Below the pieces are notes generated by a model. That model saw nothing but the letters and a program-made list of their open reading frames with translations. It was not told the origin of the DNA and made no database searches. Positions 45,769-54,415 of a stretch of DNA of 64,000 nucleotides are shown piece by piece (positions within the stretch are counted from its first letter, which is position 1; each line of letters starts with the position of its first letter). Origin of the DNA: Leuconostoc rapi (GTDB lineage: Bacteria; Bacillota; Bacilli; Lactobacillales; Lactobacillaceae); contig NZ_JAFBEK010000002.1 in NCBI RefSeq assembly GCF_016908715.1, forward strand, positions 62,001 through 126,000, given 5' to 3'. The position numbers and the translations under genes are program-made.

Positions 45769-47511
45769 CTAGCTTGGGAAAAGTTCAGCAGCGCCTTTTA
45801 GTACAGCGCCAGTATTAGCGGAAGTAACCAAAGCTTGGTAGCGAGCCATCCATCCGTTTCGTATTTTAGGGACAAACGGCTTTAAACATGACCGGCGTAT
45901 TGTTAATTCATCATCAGGAACATGCAAATTAATTGTACGATTAATTAGGTCAATCGTAATATTGTCACCATCTGTAACTAGAGCGATTGGGCCACCATCA
46001 GCAGCTTCTGGACTAATATGTCCAACCGAAATACCACGTGAAGCACCGGAAAATCGACCATCAGTCACTAGAGCAACATCTTTACCTAGTCCCATCCCAG
46101 TAATAGCTGAAGTAGGTCCTAACATTTCAGGCATTCCAGGTCCTCCCTTCGGCCCTTCATAGCGAATGACTAGAACGTGACCAGCGTGAATTTTACCAGC
46201 ATCGATAGCCTCTACAGCATCTGTTTCTGAGTCGAAAACAATAGCTTGTCCAGTAAATGTTGTAATAGAAGAATCAACACCACCTGCTTTGATAACAGAA
46301 CCTTTTGGTGCTAAATTACCATACAGTATAGATAAACCACCTTGTTTAGAGTAGGGATTGACATCAAATTTGCGAATAATATCATCATTTAATATTTTAT
46401 GTTCAGCAACATTTTCGCGTATTGTTTTGCCTGTGACAGTCATACGATCAGGATTTAGAACATTTCCCATACGAATAAGCTCGTTCATAATTGCGGGAAC
46501 ACCACCAGCTTCATGAACATCCTCCATTGCCCATTTTGATGAAGGGGCAATTTTTGACAAGTAAGGCACTTTTTCAGCAATTTTGTTAATATCAGATTGG
46601 TCATATGAAATACCTGCTTCATGAGCGATGGATAATAGATGTAATACGGTATTTGTTGATCCACCCATTGCCATATCAAGTGCCATTGAATCATCTAGGG
46701 CTTCTTTTGTGATCAAATCCCTAGGTTTAACGTTTTCACGTACCATACGCATCAATTGTCTAGCGCCTTCTCGAACTAAATCACGACGTTCTTCAGAAAT
46801 TGCTAAAGCTGTACCATTGTATGGTAGCGCAATACCCATCATCTCCATTAACGTATTCATAGAGTTGGCTGTAAACATGCCAGCACATGAACCACAGGTG
46901 GGACATGCATTTTGTTCTAACTGTAAAAATTCTTCTTCAGACATTGAACCAGACTTAAAAGCACCAACGGCTTCAAACATAGAAGATAAGGTTGTTGCTT
47001 TACCATGAGCGTCTAATCCAGCCTTCATTGGACCACCAGAGACAAAGATAGAAGGAACGTTACAACGTAACGAGGCCATGATCATACCGGGTGTAATTTT
47101 ATCGCAATTGGGCATGAAAAAAACGCCGTCAAACCAGTGAGCGGTAATCATAGTTTCAGCTGAATCTGCGATAATTTCACGAGATGGCAGTGAATAACGC
47201 ATACCGAGATGGCCCATAGCAATGCCGTCGTCAACACCAATAGTATTAAATTCAAAAGGAATACCACCAGCATCTCGGATAGCTTGTTTTGCGACATCAG
47301 CTAGTTCACGTAAATGAACATGTCCTGGAACAATTTCTACATAAGAATTGCAGATTGCAATAAAAGGTTTTTTCATGTCCTCTTGACTTGTTACTTGTCC
47401 AGTTGCGTATAATAGGGAACGTGCGGGTGCCTGATGAATTCCTAACTTTATATTATCTGATCTTTTTTTGATATCATCGGTACCAATATTGAAAGAAAAG
47501 GTGTTAGCCAT
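45769..47511 (-). CDS. ilvD: Dihydroxy-acid dehydratase
   Basis: IlvD, 580 residues, makes 2-keto-isovalerate and 2-keto-3-methylvalerate, the precursors of valine, leucine and isoleucine. It needs an Fe-S cluster. Cluster cysteines are visible in [12 protein letters not shown] and [19 protein letters not shown], and [15 protein letters not shown] and [15 protein letters not shown] are family blocks. aggagag precedes ATG 47511. No ilvBNC or ilvA is in the window. It is divergent from the suf operon across a 200-base promoter region and has no leader peptide of its own that I can find. Confidence 0.96.
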   Translation of the reverse strand: MANTFSFNIGTDDIKKRSDNIKLGIHQAPARSLLYATGQVTSQEDMKKPFIAICNSYVEIVPGHVHLRELADVAKQAIRDAGGIPFEFNTIGVDDGIAMGHLGMRYSLPSREIIADSAETMITAHWFDGVFFMPNCDKITPGMIMASLRCNVPSIFVSGGPMKAGLDAHGKATTLSSMFEAVGAFKSGSMSEEEFLQLEQNACPTCGSCAGMFTANSMNTLMEMMGIALPYNGTALAISEERRDLVREGARQLMRMVRENVKPRDLITKEALDDSMALDMAMGGSTNTVLHLLSIAHEAGISYDQSDINKIAEKVPYLSKIAPSSKWAMEDVHEAGGVPAIMNELIRMGNVLNPDRMTVTGKTIRENVAEHKILNDDIIRKFDVNPYSKQGGLSILYGNLAPKGSVIKAGGVDSSITTFTGQAIVFDSETDAVEAIDAGKIHAGHVLVIRYEGPKGGPGMPEMLGPTSAITGMGLGKDVALVTDGRFSGASRGISVGHISPEAADGGPIALVTDGDNITIDLINRTINLHVPDDELTIRRSCLKPFVPKIRNGWMARYQALVTSANTGAVLKGAAELFPS

Positions 47512-47550
47512 ATTTGTAATCTCTCCTAATTCTAATTTTTAGATAGCTTA

Positions 47551-47578
47551 ATTATATAAAGACTCAGTTAATCGTCAA
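47551..47578 (-). promoter_or_regulatory. ilvD promoter
   Basis: On the minus strand, TTGACG (47578-47573) and TATAAT (47556-47551) are 16 bases apart, giving a short leader of about 33 bases. Confidence 0.75.
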
Positions 47579-47643
47579 GCTATTATTCCAATTCTATATT
47601 ATTATGAGAAAACATATTGAAATATAATAAAAAAATAAAATGT

Positions 47644-47672
47644 TTGACATTTAAATATTATAGTAATATAAT
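47644..47672 (+). promoter_or_regulatory. Consensus promoter of the attenuator-suf operon
   Basis: A perfect TTGACA (47644-47649) and perfect TATAAT (47667-47672) with a 17-base spacer. It is the only fully consensus sigma-A promoter I see in the window, which fits an operon whose output is set downstream by attenuation. Confidence 0.88.
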
Positions 47673-47707
47673 TAATCAATAAATAGTTTGATTGGAAATA
47701 CACAAAC

Positions 47708-47773
47708 ATGAATAATACTTATCAGCCAAATAATCAAAATAATATTCTCGTCCTACTTGTCATTACAAGGTGA
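47708..47773 (+). CDS. Ile-Leu-Val leader peptide of the suf operon
   Basis: A 21-codon ORF begins about 30 bases after the predicted transcription start, with a weak ttggaa site upstream. Codons 13-19 encode ILVLLVI, seven branched-chain residues in a row, just before ACA-AGG-TGA. The three leucine codons are all CTN (CTC, CTA, CTT). The N-terminal half is Asn/Gln-rich filler. It sits immediately before a set of competing hairpins and an intrinsic terminator, the classical design of a branched-chain amino acid attenuator, but the genes behind it are an XRE regulator and sufCDSUB. Confidence 0.88.
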   Translation: MNNTYQPNNQNNILVLLVITR

Positions 47774-47872
47774 GTAGGCATTTTTAGTGGTTGTCTACTC
47801 GTAAAAAACGGTAGGCAGTTGGGAAGTATTGTTGTTAACACCCTAACTGGTATAGCAGTTAGGGTGTTTTTT
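47752..47872 (+). promoter_or_regulatory. Five-segment attenuator controlling the suf operon
   Basis: Segments found by eye: 1 = 47752-47758, inside the branched-chain codons; 2 = 47772-47780; 3 = 47792-47800; 4 = 47811-47823; 5 = terminator stem 47837-47849 with 47856-47868 (13 perfect pairs) plus T-run 47867-47872. Helices 1:2 (7 bp), 2:3 (9 bp), 3:4 (7 bp) and 4:5 (CAGTTGGG with CCCTAACTG, one bulge) exclude one another in turn. A ribosome stalled on ILVLLVI frees 2 to pair with 3, so 4 blocks the terminator. A ribosome at the stop codon covers 2, so 3 traps 4 and the terminator forms. Confidence 0.85.
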
Positions 47873-47901
47873 GTATAAATAATTAAGGAGTGACTGTGAA
47901 A

Positions 47902-48738
47902 ATGATAGACATTAAAAAATTTATTGATGCTAGAAAACAATTAAAATTATCACAAGTTACCTTATCTGATGGTATTTGCACACAAGCGACGCTATCAAAA
48001 CTTGAAAATCATCAGCAAATACCTGCTTTTGATATTATGGTGGCCTTGTGTGAGCGGTTGGGTATTACTTTAAATGATATTTTTCCGATAAAAATTAGTA
48101 AACGGCAAAACGAGGATTTATTATGTCATGCGGTGACATCACTTGGTTATCAAAATCTGTCAGATTTTGATAAATACATGTATAATTTGGATGGACAACT
48201 TTTAGGTATATTCGAAGTTGGAAAATATCAAATCATGCAATATTTTGCAGCTGTGATTTGGCGAAAAGATGATAGGCAAGCAAAACGATTAATTAAACAA
48301 ATTGATATTGGGAGCTTATCATTAGCGCAGCAGTATGCTTTTTACGCCGTTACATTACACTATTATTATCATTTGGGTAGATTAGATGCAGCACAAGAAA
48401 TATTTGAGGATCTCAAAAAATACAAACAGATGATTTTGTCTGGGAAGTATTCAATATTTCACGCAATAACAATGTATTTATTGTCACAATATCAGCTGTT
48501 AGTTAAAAATTATAGGTATGCAATGACGCTTGCTGCCGAAGCAATTGACCAAGCTGCCAAGAATAACAGTACATATTTTTTGGATAATTTATTTTGGTTA
48601 ATGATTGAAGCTAATGATACTTGGGAAAGCCAATCGTTTGTGGTTAATGAAATGATTAAAAATGCGCGTGTGATTGCCAAAATGCATGGTAACGAAGAAA
48701 TTTTAAATAAAATTGAACAACGACAAGGGGTAAAATAG
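47902..48738 (+). CDS. XRE/TPR-type transcriptional regulator in the suf operon
   Basis: This protein of about 278 residues has an N-terminal XRE helix-turn-helix (FIDARKQLKLSQVTLSDGICTQATLSKLENHQQIPAFDIMVALCERLGITLNDIF) and a helical C-terminal region (about 75-275) resembling the TPR domains of Rgg/PlcR-type regulators. Such regulators often sense short peptides. Alternative starts GTG 47890 and GTG 47896 are in frame; aaggag at 47885-47890 suits 47896 or 47902. It lies between the attenuator terminator and sufC (2-base gap), so it is co-expressed with the Fe-S genes and is a candidate regulator of them. No metal-binding cysteine cluster is visible. Confidence 0.8.
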   Translation: MIDIKKFIDARKQLKLSQVTLSDGICTQATLSKLENHQQIPAFDIMVALCERLGITLNDIFPIKISKRQNEDLLCHAVTSLGYQNLSDFDKYMYNLDGQLLGIFEVGKYQIMQYFAAVIWRKDDRQAKRLIKQIDIGSLSLAQQYAFYAVTLHYYYHLGRLDAAQEIFEDLKKYKQMILSGKYSIFHAITMYLLSQYQLLVKNYRYAMTLAAEAIDQAAKNNSTYFLDNLFWLMIEANDTWESQSFVVNEMIKNARVIAKMHGNEEILNKIEQRQGVK

Positions 48739-48740
48739 GG

Positions 48741-49553
48741 ATGACAACGTTGAAAATAGCAGATTTACATGTTTCAGTTGCGGAAAAAGAAATTTTAAAA
48801 GGTGTTAACTTGACCGTTAACACCGGGGAAATTCATGCGATTATGGGACCAAATGGCACAGGAAAATCGACACTATCACAAACCATTATGGGGCACCCGG
48901 CATATCAAGTAACGTCTGGTCATATTTATCTGGACGATCAAGACTTGTCAGAAATGTCAGTCGATCAACGTGCACGCGCTGGATTGTTTTTAGCCATGCA
49001 GTATCCGTCAGAAATCCAAGGTGTGACTAATGCTGAATTTATGCGTGCTGCAATTAACGCACGGCGTGCTGAAGATGATCAAATTAATATTATGACCTTT
49101 ATTCAACAACTAGATGAAAAACGTGAATTCTTGTCAATGACAGAAGAAATGGCGGAACGTTACTTAAATGAAGGGTTTTCTGGTGGTGAAAAAAAACGAA
49201 ATGAAATTTTACAAATGATGATGATTGCGCCCAAAATTGCTATTTTAGATGAAATCGACTCAGGTTTAGACATCGATGCGCTAAAAGTTGTTTCTAGAGG
49301 CGTTAATCATATGCGATCAAGTGATTTTGGCACACTAATGATCACGCATTATCAACGTCTACTAGATTACATTATTCCCGACTTTGTTCATGTGATGATG
49401 GACGGTAAAATTGTGAAAACGGGAGGTGCCGAGCTGGCTAAGAAGCTTGAAGCAGAGGGTTACAAAGGGTTACGAGATGAGCTTGGACTAGATATCACTT
49501 TGACGGACGAAGACGCTGATAATGCCATTTTGGGGGCACAATATGATCGATAG
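48741..49553 (+). CDS. sufC: Fe-S cluster assembly ATPase SufC
   Basis: SufC, 270 residues, is the ABC-type ATPase of the SufBCD scaffold. It has Walker A MGPNGTGKSTLSQTIMG, the Suf-specific signature NEGFSGGEKKRNEILQM, Walker B AILDEIDSGLDIDALKVV and the H-loop LMITHYQRLL. It overlaps sufD by 11 bases. It is the first Fe-S gene after the regulator. Confidence 0.96.
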   Translation: MTTLKIADLHVSVAEKEILKGVNLTVNTGEIHAIMGPNGTGKSTLSQTIMGHPAYQVTSGHIYLDDQDLSEMSVDQRARAGLFLAMQYPSEIQGVTNAEFMRAAINARRAEDDQINIMTFIQQLDEKREFLSMTEEMAERYLNEGFSGGEKKRNEILQMMMIAPKIAILDEIDSGLDIDALKVVSRGVNHMRSSDFGTLMITHYQRLLDYIIPDFVHVMMDGKIVKTGGAELAKKLEAEGYKGLRDELGLDITLTDEDADNAILGAQYDR

Positions 49554-50724
49554 TAAGAGCATAAACGCTTTACCAATGCCTATTTTTGCTAAGGTGAGAT
49601 ATGGTGCTTGGTCATTAGATGAGATGACACCGGCTTTAGAGTTTACAAATCGTGGGTATTTTAATCAAGAAGAATTGGGTATTAAAGTTAGTGGACAATC
49701 AACAACATACAGCAAGTTAACTGATGATCTGATTAGACAAGGTGTTATTTTGATGAGTATGCAAAATGCACAGCAACAACATCAGCAATTGGTAGAGCAG
49801 TTAATTGGTAGTGTGATATCGAATAATTCGGACCGCTTGACGGCTCAGAATTTCAATGCTTTTAACACGGGTATTTTTCTCTATATTCCAGATAACACGC
49901 AAATCAAGCAGGTGTTGCATCTGACACTCAATCATCTATCGGTGACTGGAAAAGACTTCATTGCTCGGATTTTTGTTTACGTTGGTCAAAATGTAACGGT
50001 CGATATTATGCAAAATATACGTAGTGCTGACTTAGAAAAATCTAAAGCGTCAGTAGTGATTGAAGTTTTAGCAGCAACAGGGGCTAAAATAAACTATGCC
50101 AATGTTGACGCTTTTTCACAGAAAACAACTGGTTATATTAACAGACAAGCCAATGTCAGCGACCATGCTACGATTGATTGGTCTAATGTATCATTTAACG
50201 ATGGGAATGTGATTACAAAGTTAGAGAGTCAATTAAATGGTGAGGGGGCAGTATCACATGTTGGCGTGATTGCACTAACACATGCAAAACAGACACAAGG
50301 GTTAGTGACGGCGGTTCGTAATACAGGTCGGCATTCTGTGGGACATATTTTTCAACGTGGGGTTATTTTGAATCGTTCCGCCTTGATTTTCAATGGTATA
50401 GGACGCATTATTAAGGGTGCAAAGGGGTCTGATGCCCAACAGGAATCACGCGTATTGATGCTATCTCACCACGCACGTGGCGAAGCAAATCCGTTACTTT
50501 TAATTGATGAGAATGATGTGACGGCAGGCCATGCGGCTTCGATTGGTCGTGTTGATGAGCAACAAATGTATTATCTAATGAGCCGTGGATTAACCGAAAA
50601 AGTGGCAAGAAAATTGATTATTCGTGGTTTTATGGGAGAAGTTTTGGCAAAAATGCCTACAAAGGCAGCACGGCAAGCTGTAATGGATGAGATCGAGAGG
50701 AAATTACAATATGAGGGAAATTAA
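49543..50724 (+). CDS. sufD: Fe-S cluster assembly protein SufD
   Basis: SufD, about 393 residues, is the non-ATPase partner of SufB in the scaffold. The beta-helix core and C-terminal block are clear: SHVGVIALTHAKQTQGLVTAVRNTGRHSVGHIFQRGV, then HHARGEANPLLLIDENDVTAGHAASIGRVDEQQMYYLMSRGL in pieces typical of SufB/SufD proteins. ATG 49543 sits after a gggggc run and overlaps sufC; the frame is open to 49522. Its end overlaps sufS by 14 bases. Confidence 0.94.
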   Translation: MIDSKSINALPMPIFAKVRYGAWSLDEMTPALEFTNRGYFNQEELGIKVSGQSTTYSKLTDDLIRQGVILMSMQNAQQQHQQLVEQLIGSVISNNSDRLTAQNFNAFNTGIFLYIPDNTQIKQVLHLTLNHLSVTGKDFIARIFVYVGQNVTVDIMQNIRSADLEKSKASVVIEVLAATGAKINYANVDAFSQKTTGYINRQANVSDHATIDWSNVSFNDGNVITKLESQLNGEGAVSHVGVIALTHAKQTQGLVTAVRNTGRHSVGHIFQRGVILNRSALIFNGIGRIIKGAKGSDAQQESRVLMLSHHARGEANPLLLIDENDVTAGHAASIGRVDEQQMYYLMSRGLTEKVARKLIIRGFMGEVLAKMPTKAARQAVMDEIERKLQYEGN

Positions 50725-51937
50725 ACATGACTTTCCAGTATTGGATCAAGTTGTTAACCAAAAACCTATGATTTATTTAGATAGTGCAGCGACTTCTCAA
50801 AAGCCGCAGCAGGTGATTGATGCCATTGCAAATTATTATGAACAAGATAATGCGAATGTGCATCGTGGTATTTATGAACTATCTCAACGTGCGACTCAGC
50901 TATATGAGGCGGCTCGTGACAAGGTACAGTATTTTATTCATGCGCATCAACGTGAGGAAATTTTATTTACTCGAGGGACCACTGAATCAATTAATTGGAT
51001 AGCCAGCACATATGGTGTTGATAATGTTCATCAAGGGGATGAAATTGTTATTTCCTATATGGAACATCATTCAAATATTGTTCCTTGGCAACAGTTGGCC
51101 AAGCGTGTTGGCGCAACTTTAAAATATATTGGATTAAACTCGGATGGCACATTAGATATGGCAGATGCTGCAGTTCAAATTACTGATAAGACTAAAATTG
51201 TATCAATTGCGCATGCCTCAAATGTTCTGGGCGTTGTTAATCCGATTAAAGCACTGGCCAATTTAGCGCATCGAAAAAATGCTGTAATTGTTGTGGACGG
51301 CGCGCAATCTACACCACATATGGCTATTGATGTACAGGCACTATCGGCTGATTTTTTCGCGTTTTCAGGACATAAGATGATGGGCCCGATGGGTATTGGT
51401 GTTTTGTATGGTAAAAAATCAATCTTAGAAAATATGAAACCTGTGCAATTTGGTGGAGAAATGATTGAATTTGTCTCCTTGCACGATGCAACTTTTCAAC
51501 CATTACCTTGGCGTTTTGAAGCAGGCACACCTAACGTAGCTGGCGCAATTGGATTGGGGGCCGCAATTGATTATTTGACAAAAATTGGTATGTCAGAGAT
51601 AAATCAACAGGAACATGATTTAGTAGCTTATGCATTACCTAGATTAAAAAATATTACGGGTGTGACGATTTATGGTCCACAAAGTATTTCAGAACATACG
51701 GCTGTCATTGCCTTTAATGTTGCCGGTATACATGCTCATGATATGGCTACAGCATTGGATCAAGAAGGTATTGAAGTGAGAGCTGGACATCATTGTGCAC
51801 AACCACTAATGCGTTATTTAGACCAGACGGCTACTGTACGTGTGAGTTTATATATTTATAATACAACTGCAGAAATTGATCGGTTAGTAGCAACAATAAA
51901 AAAAATAAAGGACTATTTTCAAAATGGCTTTACATAA
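50711..51937 (+). CDS. sufS: Cysteine desulfurase SufS
   Basis: SufS, 408 residues, takes sulfur from cysteine for cluster building. It has YLDSAATSQKPQQVIDAI, the PLP lysine in FSGHKMMGPMGIGVLYG (about residue 222) and the active-site cysteine in RAGHHCAQPLM (about 363), in the SufS rather than NifS/IscS context. ATG 50711 follows agagga. It consumes cysteine, the product of the cysK locus in the same window, which is under its own cysteine-codon attenuator. Confidence 0.95.
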   Translation: MREIKHDFPVLDQVVNQKPMIYLDSAATSQKPQQVIDAIANYYEQDNANVHRGIYELSQRATQLYEAARDKVQYFIHAHQREEILFTRGTTESINWIASTYGVDNVHQGDEIVISYMEHHSNIVPWQQLAKRVGATLKYIGLNSDGTLDMADAAVQITDKTKIVSIAHASNVLGVVNPIKALANLAHRKNAVIVVDGAQSTPHMAIDVQALSADFFAFSGHKMMGPMGIGVLYGKKSILENMKPVQFGGEMIEFVSLHDATFQPLPWRFEAGTPNVAGAIGLGAAIDYLTKIGMSEINQQEHDLVAYALPRLKNITGVTIYGPQSISEHTAVIAFNVAGIHAHDMATALDQEGIEVRAGHHCAQPLMRYLDQTATVRVSLYIYNTTAEIDRLVATIKKIKDYFQNGFT

Positions 51938-52358
51938 CTTAGACAATTTATACCGACAAGCCATTATGAGCTATGCCCAAAATCCACATCATTTTCATCC
52001 TGTAACAGCAAAAGATCAATATGCTGTCAAAAAATATAACCCAACTTGTGGGGATGTTATTGAAATAGCCATGACAATGAATGATCAAGTGATCGCGGAT
52101 ATCCATTTTGATGGTGATGGTTGTGCTATTTCTAAGGCATCTGCTTCAATAATGACAGATTTAGTTTTGAACAAAACACTGTCTGAAGCACAAAATATAA
52201 TATCTGAATTTTCTAAAATGGCAATTGGTGACGTGCATGATCAATTATTATTAGGTGAGGCAGAATTATTAGCTGGTGTGACAAAATTTCCAGCACGTAT
52301 CAAGTGTGCAACGCTAGCGTGGCATACACTTGACGAACTTATGGTAGGCAAAAAATAA
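51924..52358 (+). CDS. sufU: Zinc-dependent sulfurtransferase SufU
   Basis: SufU, 144 residues, accepts persulfide sulfur from SufS. The zinc ligands C42 and D44 (NPTCGD), C67 (GDGCAIS) and C128 (RIKCATL) are conserved, and the GDGCAISKASASIMTDLV block and the long insertion typical of Firmicute SufU are present. It overlaps sufS by 14 bases, matching the tight functional pair. Confidence 0.95.
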   Translation: MALHNLDNLYRQAIMSYAQNPHHFHPVTAKDQYAVKKYNPTCGDVIEIAMTMNDQVIADIHFDGDGCAISKASASIMTDLVLNKTLSEAQNIISEFSKMAIGDVHDQLLLGEAELLAGVTKFPARIKCATLAWHTLDELMVGKK

Positions 52359-52373
52359 TAGGGGGCATGGGTG

Positions 52374-53804
52374 ATGGAAGTTGAACGACAAGCAGCGCTT
52401 GAGCGTACGAAAGCAGCAATTAACGTTAACAAAGCCAAGGAGTTAGGGTTTCAAGATGATTATCAAGCCGTATTTTCAACAGGAAAAGGATTAAACGAAA
52501 CAATTATTCGCCAAATATCAGCTAAGAAGAAAGAACCACAATGGATGTTAGACTACCGCTTGCAAGCCTATCAGACCTATTTAGATATGCCAATGCAAAC
52601 ATGGGGACCAGATCTAAGTGCTATTAATTTTGATGATATTTATTATTATAATAAACCAACGAATGATAAATATCGTGATTGGGATGATGTACCTGCTGAA
52701 CTCAAGGCGACTTTTGAGCGTCTAGGTGTACCAGAAGCTGAGCGTAAATGGTTAGCAGGGTCGTCAGCGCAATATGAGTCCGAGGTTGTTTACCATAGAA
52801 TGAAAGCGGAATTTGAAAAAACCGGTATTATCTTCACAGACACGGATACCGCAGTTCAAGAATATCCAGAATTAGTTCAAGCGTACTTTGGGTCTTTAGT
52901 AAAGCCAACAAACAATAAAATGGCGGCGCTGAATTCAGCAGCGTGGTCGGGTGGCACTTTTATTTATGTGCCGAAGGGTGTTCGCGTGACAACACCTATT
53001 CAATCATATTTTAGAATTAATACCGAAAATGAAGGTCAGTTTGAACGTACATTGATTATTGTTGATGAAGGCGCACATGTTGATTATGTTGAGGGGTGCT
53101 CGGCACCAATGTATTCAGGTGACGCACTACATGCAGCGGTTGTTGAAGTGATTGTTAAAAAAGATGCTTATTGCCGTTATACAACGATACAAAACTGGTC
53201 GAATAATGTTTATTCATTGGAAACAAAACGTGCAGCAGCACATGAAAATGCCACAATGGAATGGGTTGATGGTAATTTTGGTTCAAAAACAACTATGAAG
53301 TACCCGTCGGTTTATTTAGAAGGGGAAGGCGCACGGGGGACAATGCTGTCTATTGCAGTTGCAGGTTCAGGAGTCCATTTGGATTCGGGTGCGCAGATGA
53401 TTCATCATGCGAAAAACACATCATCATCCATTATTTCAAAATCTATTGCTCATGATGGTGGGGTGACAGATTATCGCGGTACAGTTAAATTTGGGCGGGA
53501 ATCAGATGGTTCATTTGCCCATGTAGAGTGTGACACAATTCTAGTGGATGATCAGTCTTCTGCAGATACCATACCTTATAACACGATATTAAATGGTAAT
53601 GTGTCAATGGAACATGAGGCTAAAGTATCGCGTGTATCAGAGGAACAACTTTATTATTTGATGACGCGAGGCATTTCAGCCGAAAAGGCGACTGAAATGA
53701 TTGTTATGGGCTTTATTGAACCATTTACCAAGGAACTACCAATGGAATATGCAGTAGAATTGAATCGTTTAATGAAGTTTGAAATGGTGGGGTCGGTAGG
53801 ATAA
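52374..53804 (+). CDS. sufB: Fe-S cluster assembly protein SufB
   Basis: SufB, about 476 residues, is the core scaffold on which the cluster is built. Landmarks are [52 protein letters not shown] with the conserved cysteine, [24 protein letters not shown], and the C-terminal [20 protein letters not shown]-like block. ATG 52374 has agggggc upstream; GTG 52371 is an alternative. It overlaps the next gene by one base. Confidence 0.96.
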   Translation: MEVERQAALERTKAAINVNKAKELGFQDDYQAVFSTGKGLNETIIRQISAKKKEPQWMLDYRLQAYQTYLDMPMQTWGPDLSAINFDDIYYYNKPTNDKYRDWDDVPAELKATFERLGVPEAERKWLAGSSAQYESEVVYHRMKAEFEKTGIIFTDTDTAVQEYPELVQAYFGSLVKPTNNKMAALNSAAWSGGTFIYVPKGVRVTTPIQSYFRINTENEGQFERTLIIVDEGAHVDYVEGCSAPMYSGDALHAAVVEVIVKKDAYCRYTTIQNWSNNVYSLETKRAAAHENATMEWVDGNFGSKTTMKYPSVYLEGEGARGTMLSIAVAGSGVHLDSGAQMIHHAKNTSSSIISKSIAHDGGVTDYRGTVKFGRESDGSFAHVECDTILVDDQSSADTIPYNTILNGNVSMEHEAKVSRVSEEQLYYLMTRGISAEKATEMIVMGFIEPFTKELPMEYAVELNRLMKFEMVGSVG

Positions 53805-54112
53805 TGATGCAATCGGAATTAGAAGATAAAATAATGGCAACCTTAACAAACGTTATTGACCCGGAGTTACGGATTGATATTGTTAATTTGGGTTTGATTA
53901 ATCACATTGAGATGGCATCAAATGGGGACTTAACCATAAATATGACACTAACTACGATGGGTTGTCCATTAACAGGCGTTTTAGAAGAAATGATTATAAA
54001 CGCATTAAAAATCATACCAGAAGTCAAGACAACCAAAATTGAACTCGCATGGGAACCAGCTTGGGGCATCGATAGAATGTCGCGATACGCAAAAATGGCA
54101 TTAGGATTATAA
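53804..54112 (+). CDS. DUF59/MIP18 family Fe-S assembly protein (SufT-like)
   Basis: This 102-residue MIP18/DUF59 protein (VIDPELRIDIVNLGLINHIE, LTTMGCPLTGVLEEMI, WEPAWGIDRMSRYAKMALGL) is of the group linked to Fe-S maturation, often called SufT or PaaD-like. It carries the conserved cysteine of the family. It is the last gene of the suf operon and an intact paralogue of the disrupted gene behind ilvD. No terminator is evident between it and the leu leader, so suf transcripts could run into leuABCD. Confidence 0.92.
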   Translation: MMQSELEDKIMATLTNVIDPELRIDIVNLGLINHIEMASNGDLTINMTLTTMGCPLTGVLEEMIINALKIIPEVKTTKIELAWEPAWGIDRMSRYAKMALGL

Positions 54113-54155
54113 AAAGACTGAATTATATAAAATTGGCATATATTTTAAAAATTGA

Positions 54156-54184
54156 TTGATGTTGTTTTATGAAAACATTATGAT
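54156..54184 (+). promoter_or_regulatory. leu operon promoter
   Basis: TTGATG (54156-54161) and TATGAT (54179-54184) are 17 bases apart, about 32 bases before the leader ORF. Confidence 0.6.
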
Positions 54185-54215
54185 TAAATTATTAAATAAA
54201 AAGGAAATAATACAC

Positions 54216-54290
54216 ATGAGAAATAAAGTGAAAAAAATGACATCAATTAAAAATACAGTCCTTCTCCTTAACCTGCTCAGAAAACCCTAG
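54216..54290 (+). CDS. Leucine leader peptide of leuABCD
   Basis: A 24-codon ORF with aaggaa about ten bases upstream encodes VLLLNLL at codons 15-21, then Arg-Lys-Pro and TAG. All five leucine codons are CTN (CTT, CTC, CTT, CTG, CTC), whereas in leuA I count only 3 CTN among 18 leucine codons. It is followed by competing hairpins and a terminator before leuA. Leader-peptide attenuation of leu/ilv genes is known in Lactococcus lactis. Confidence 0.88.
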   Translation: MRNKVKKMTSIKNTVLLLNLLRKP

Positions 54291-54398
54291 CAAGTTAAGC
54301 TTTTAAAGCTGGTTGTTAGGTGGTTATCTAACGACTGGTGTGATAAAGGATGTGTATTAAATCCCGAACTAGTCTGACAAGACTGGTCCGGGATTTTT
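54267..54398 (+). promoter_or_regulatory. Leucine attenuator before leuA
   Basis: Pairing 1:2 joins 54267-54276 (the last leucine codons) with 54290-54299. An alternative hairpin spans 54291-54315, and 54312-54319 pairs with 54328-54335. The terminator is 54359-54375 with 54380-54396 followed by Ts. GACTGGT occurs twice, at 54333-54339 and in the terminator 3' arm at 54381-54387. The upstream copy can therefore pair with the terminator 5' arm (54368-54374) as an antiterminator. Confidence 0.8.
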
Positions 54399-54415
54399 AA
54401 TTTTAGGAGAGAATT

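Noticed and set aside
47579-47643. CodY box between ilvD and suf
   Set aside because: The A+T-rich stretch has partial matches to the CodY consensus, but the best I could align had only about 9 of 15 positions, as expected by chance in such sequence.
47708-47773. Short hydrophobic peptide pheromone for the adjacent XRE/TPR regulator
   Set aside because: Position, length, consecutive branched-chain codons and the following relay of helices and terminator fit attenuation; the N terminus is Asn/Gln-rich and not a basic secretion signal. Not fully excluded.
54113-54415. T-box riboswitch before leuA, the usual Firmicute control
   Set aside because: I found no T-box sequence (AGGGTGGNACCGCG type) in the leu, suf or cys leaders; the short ORFs with relevant codons explain the structures better.
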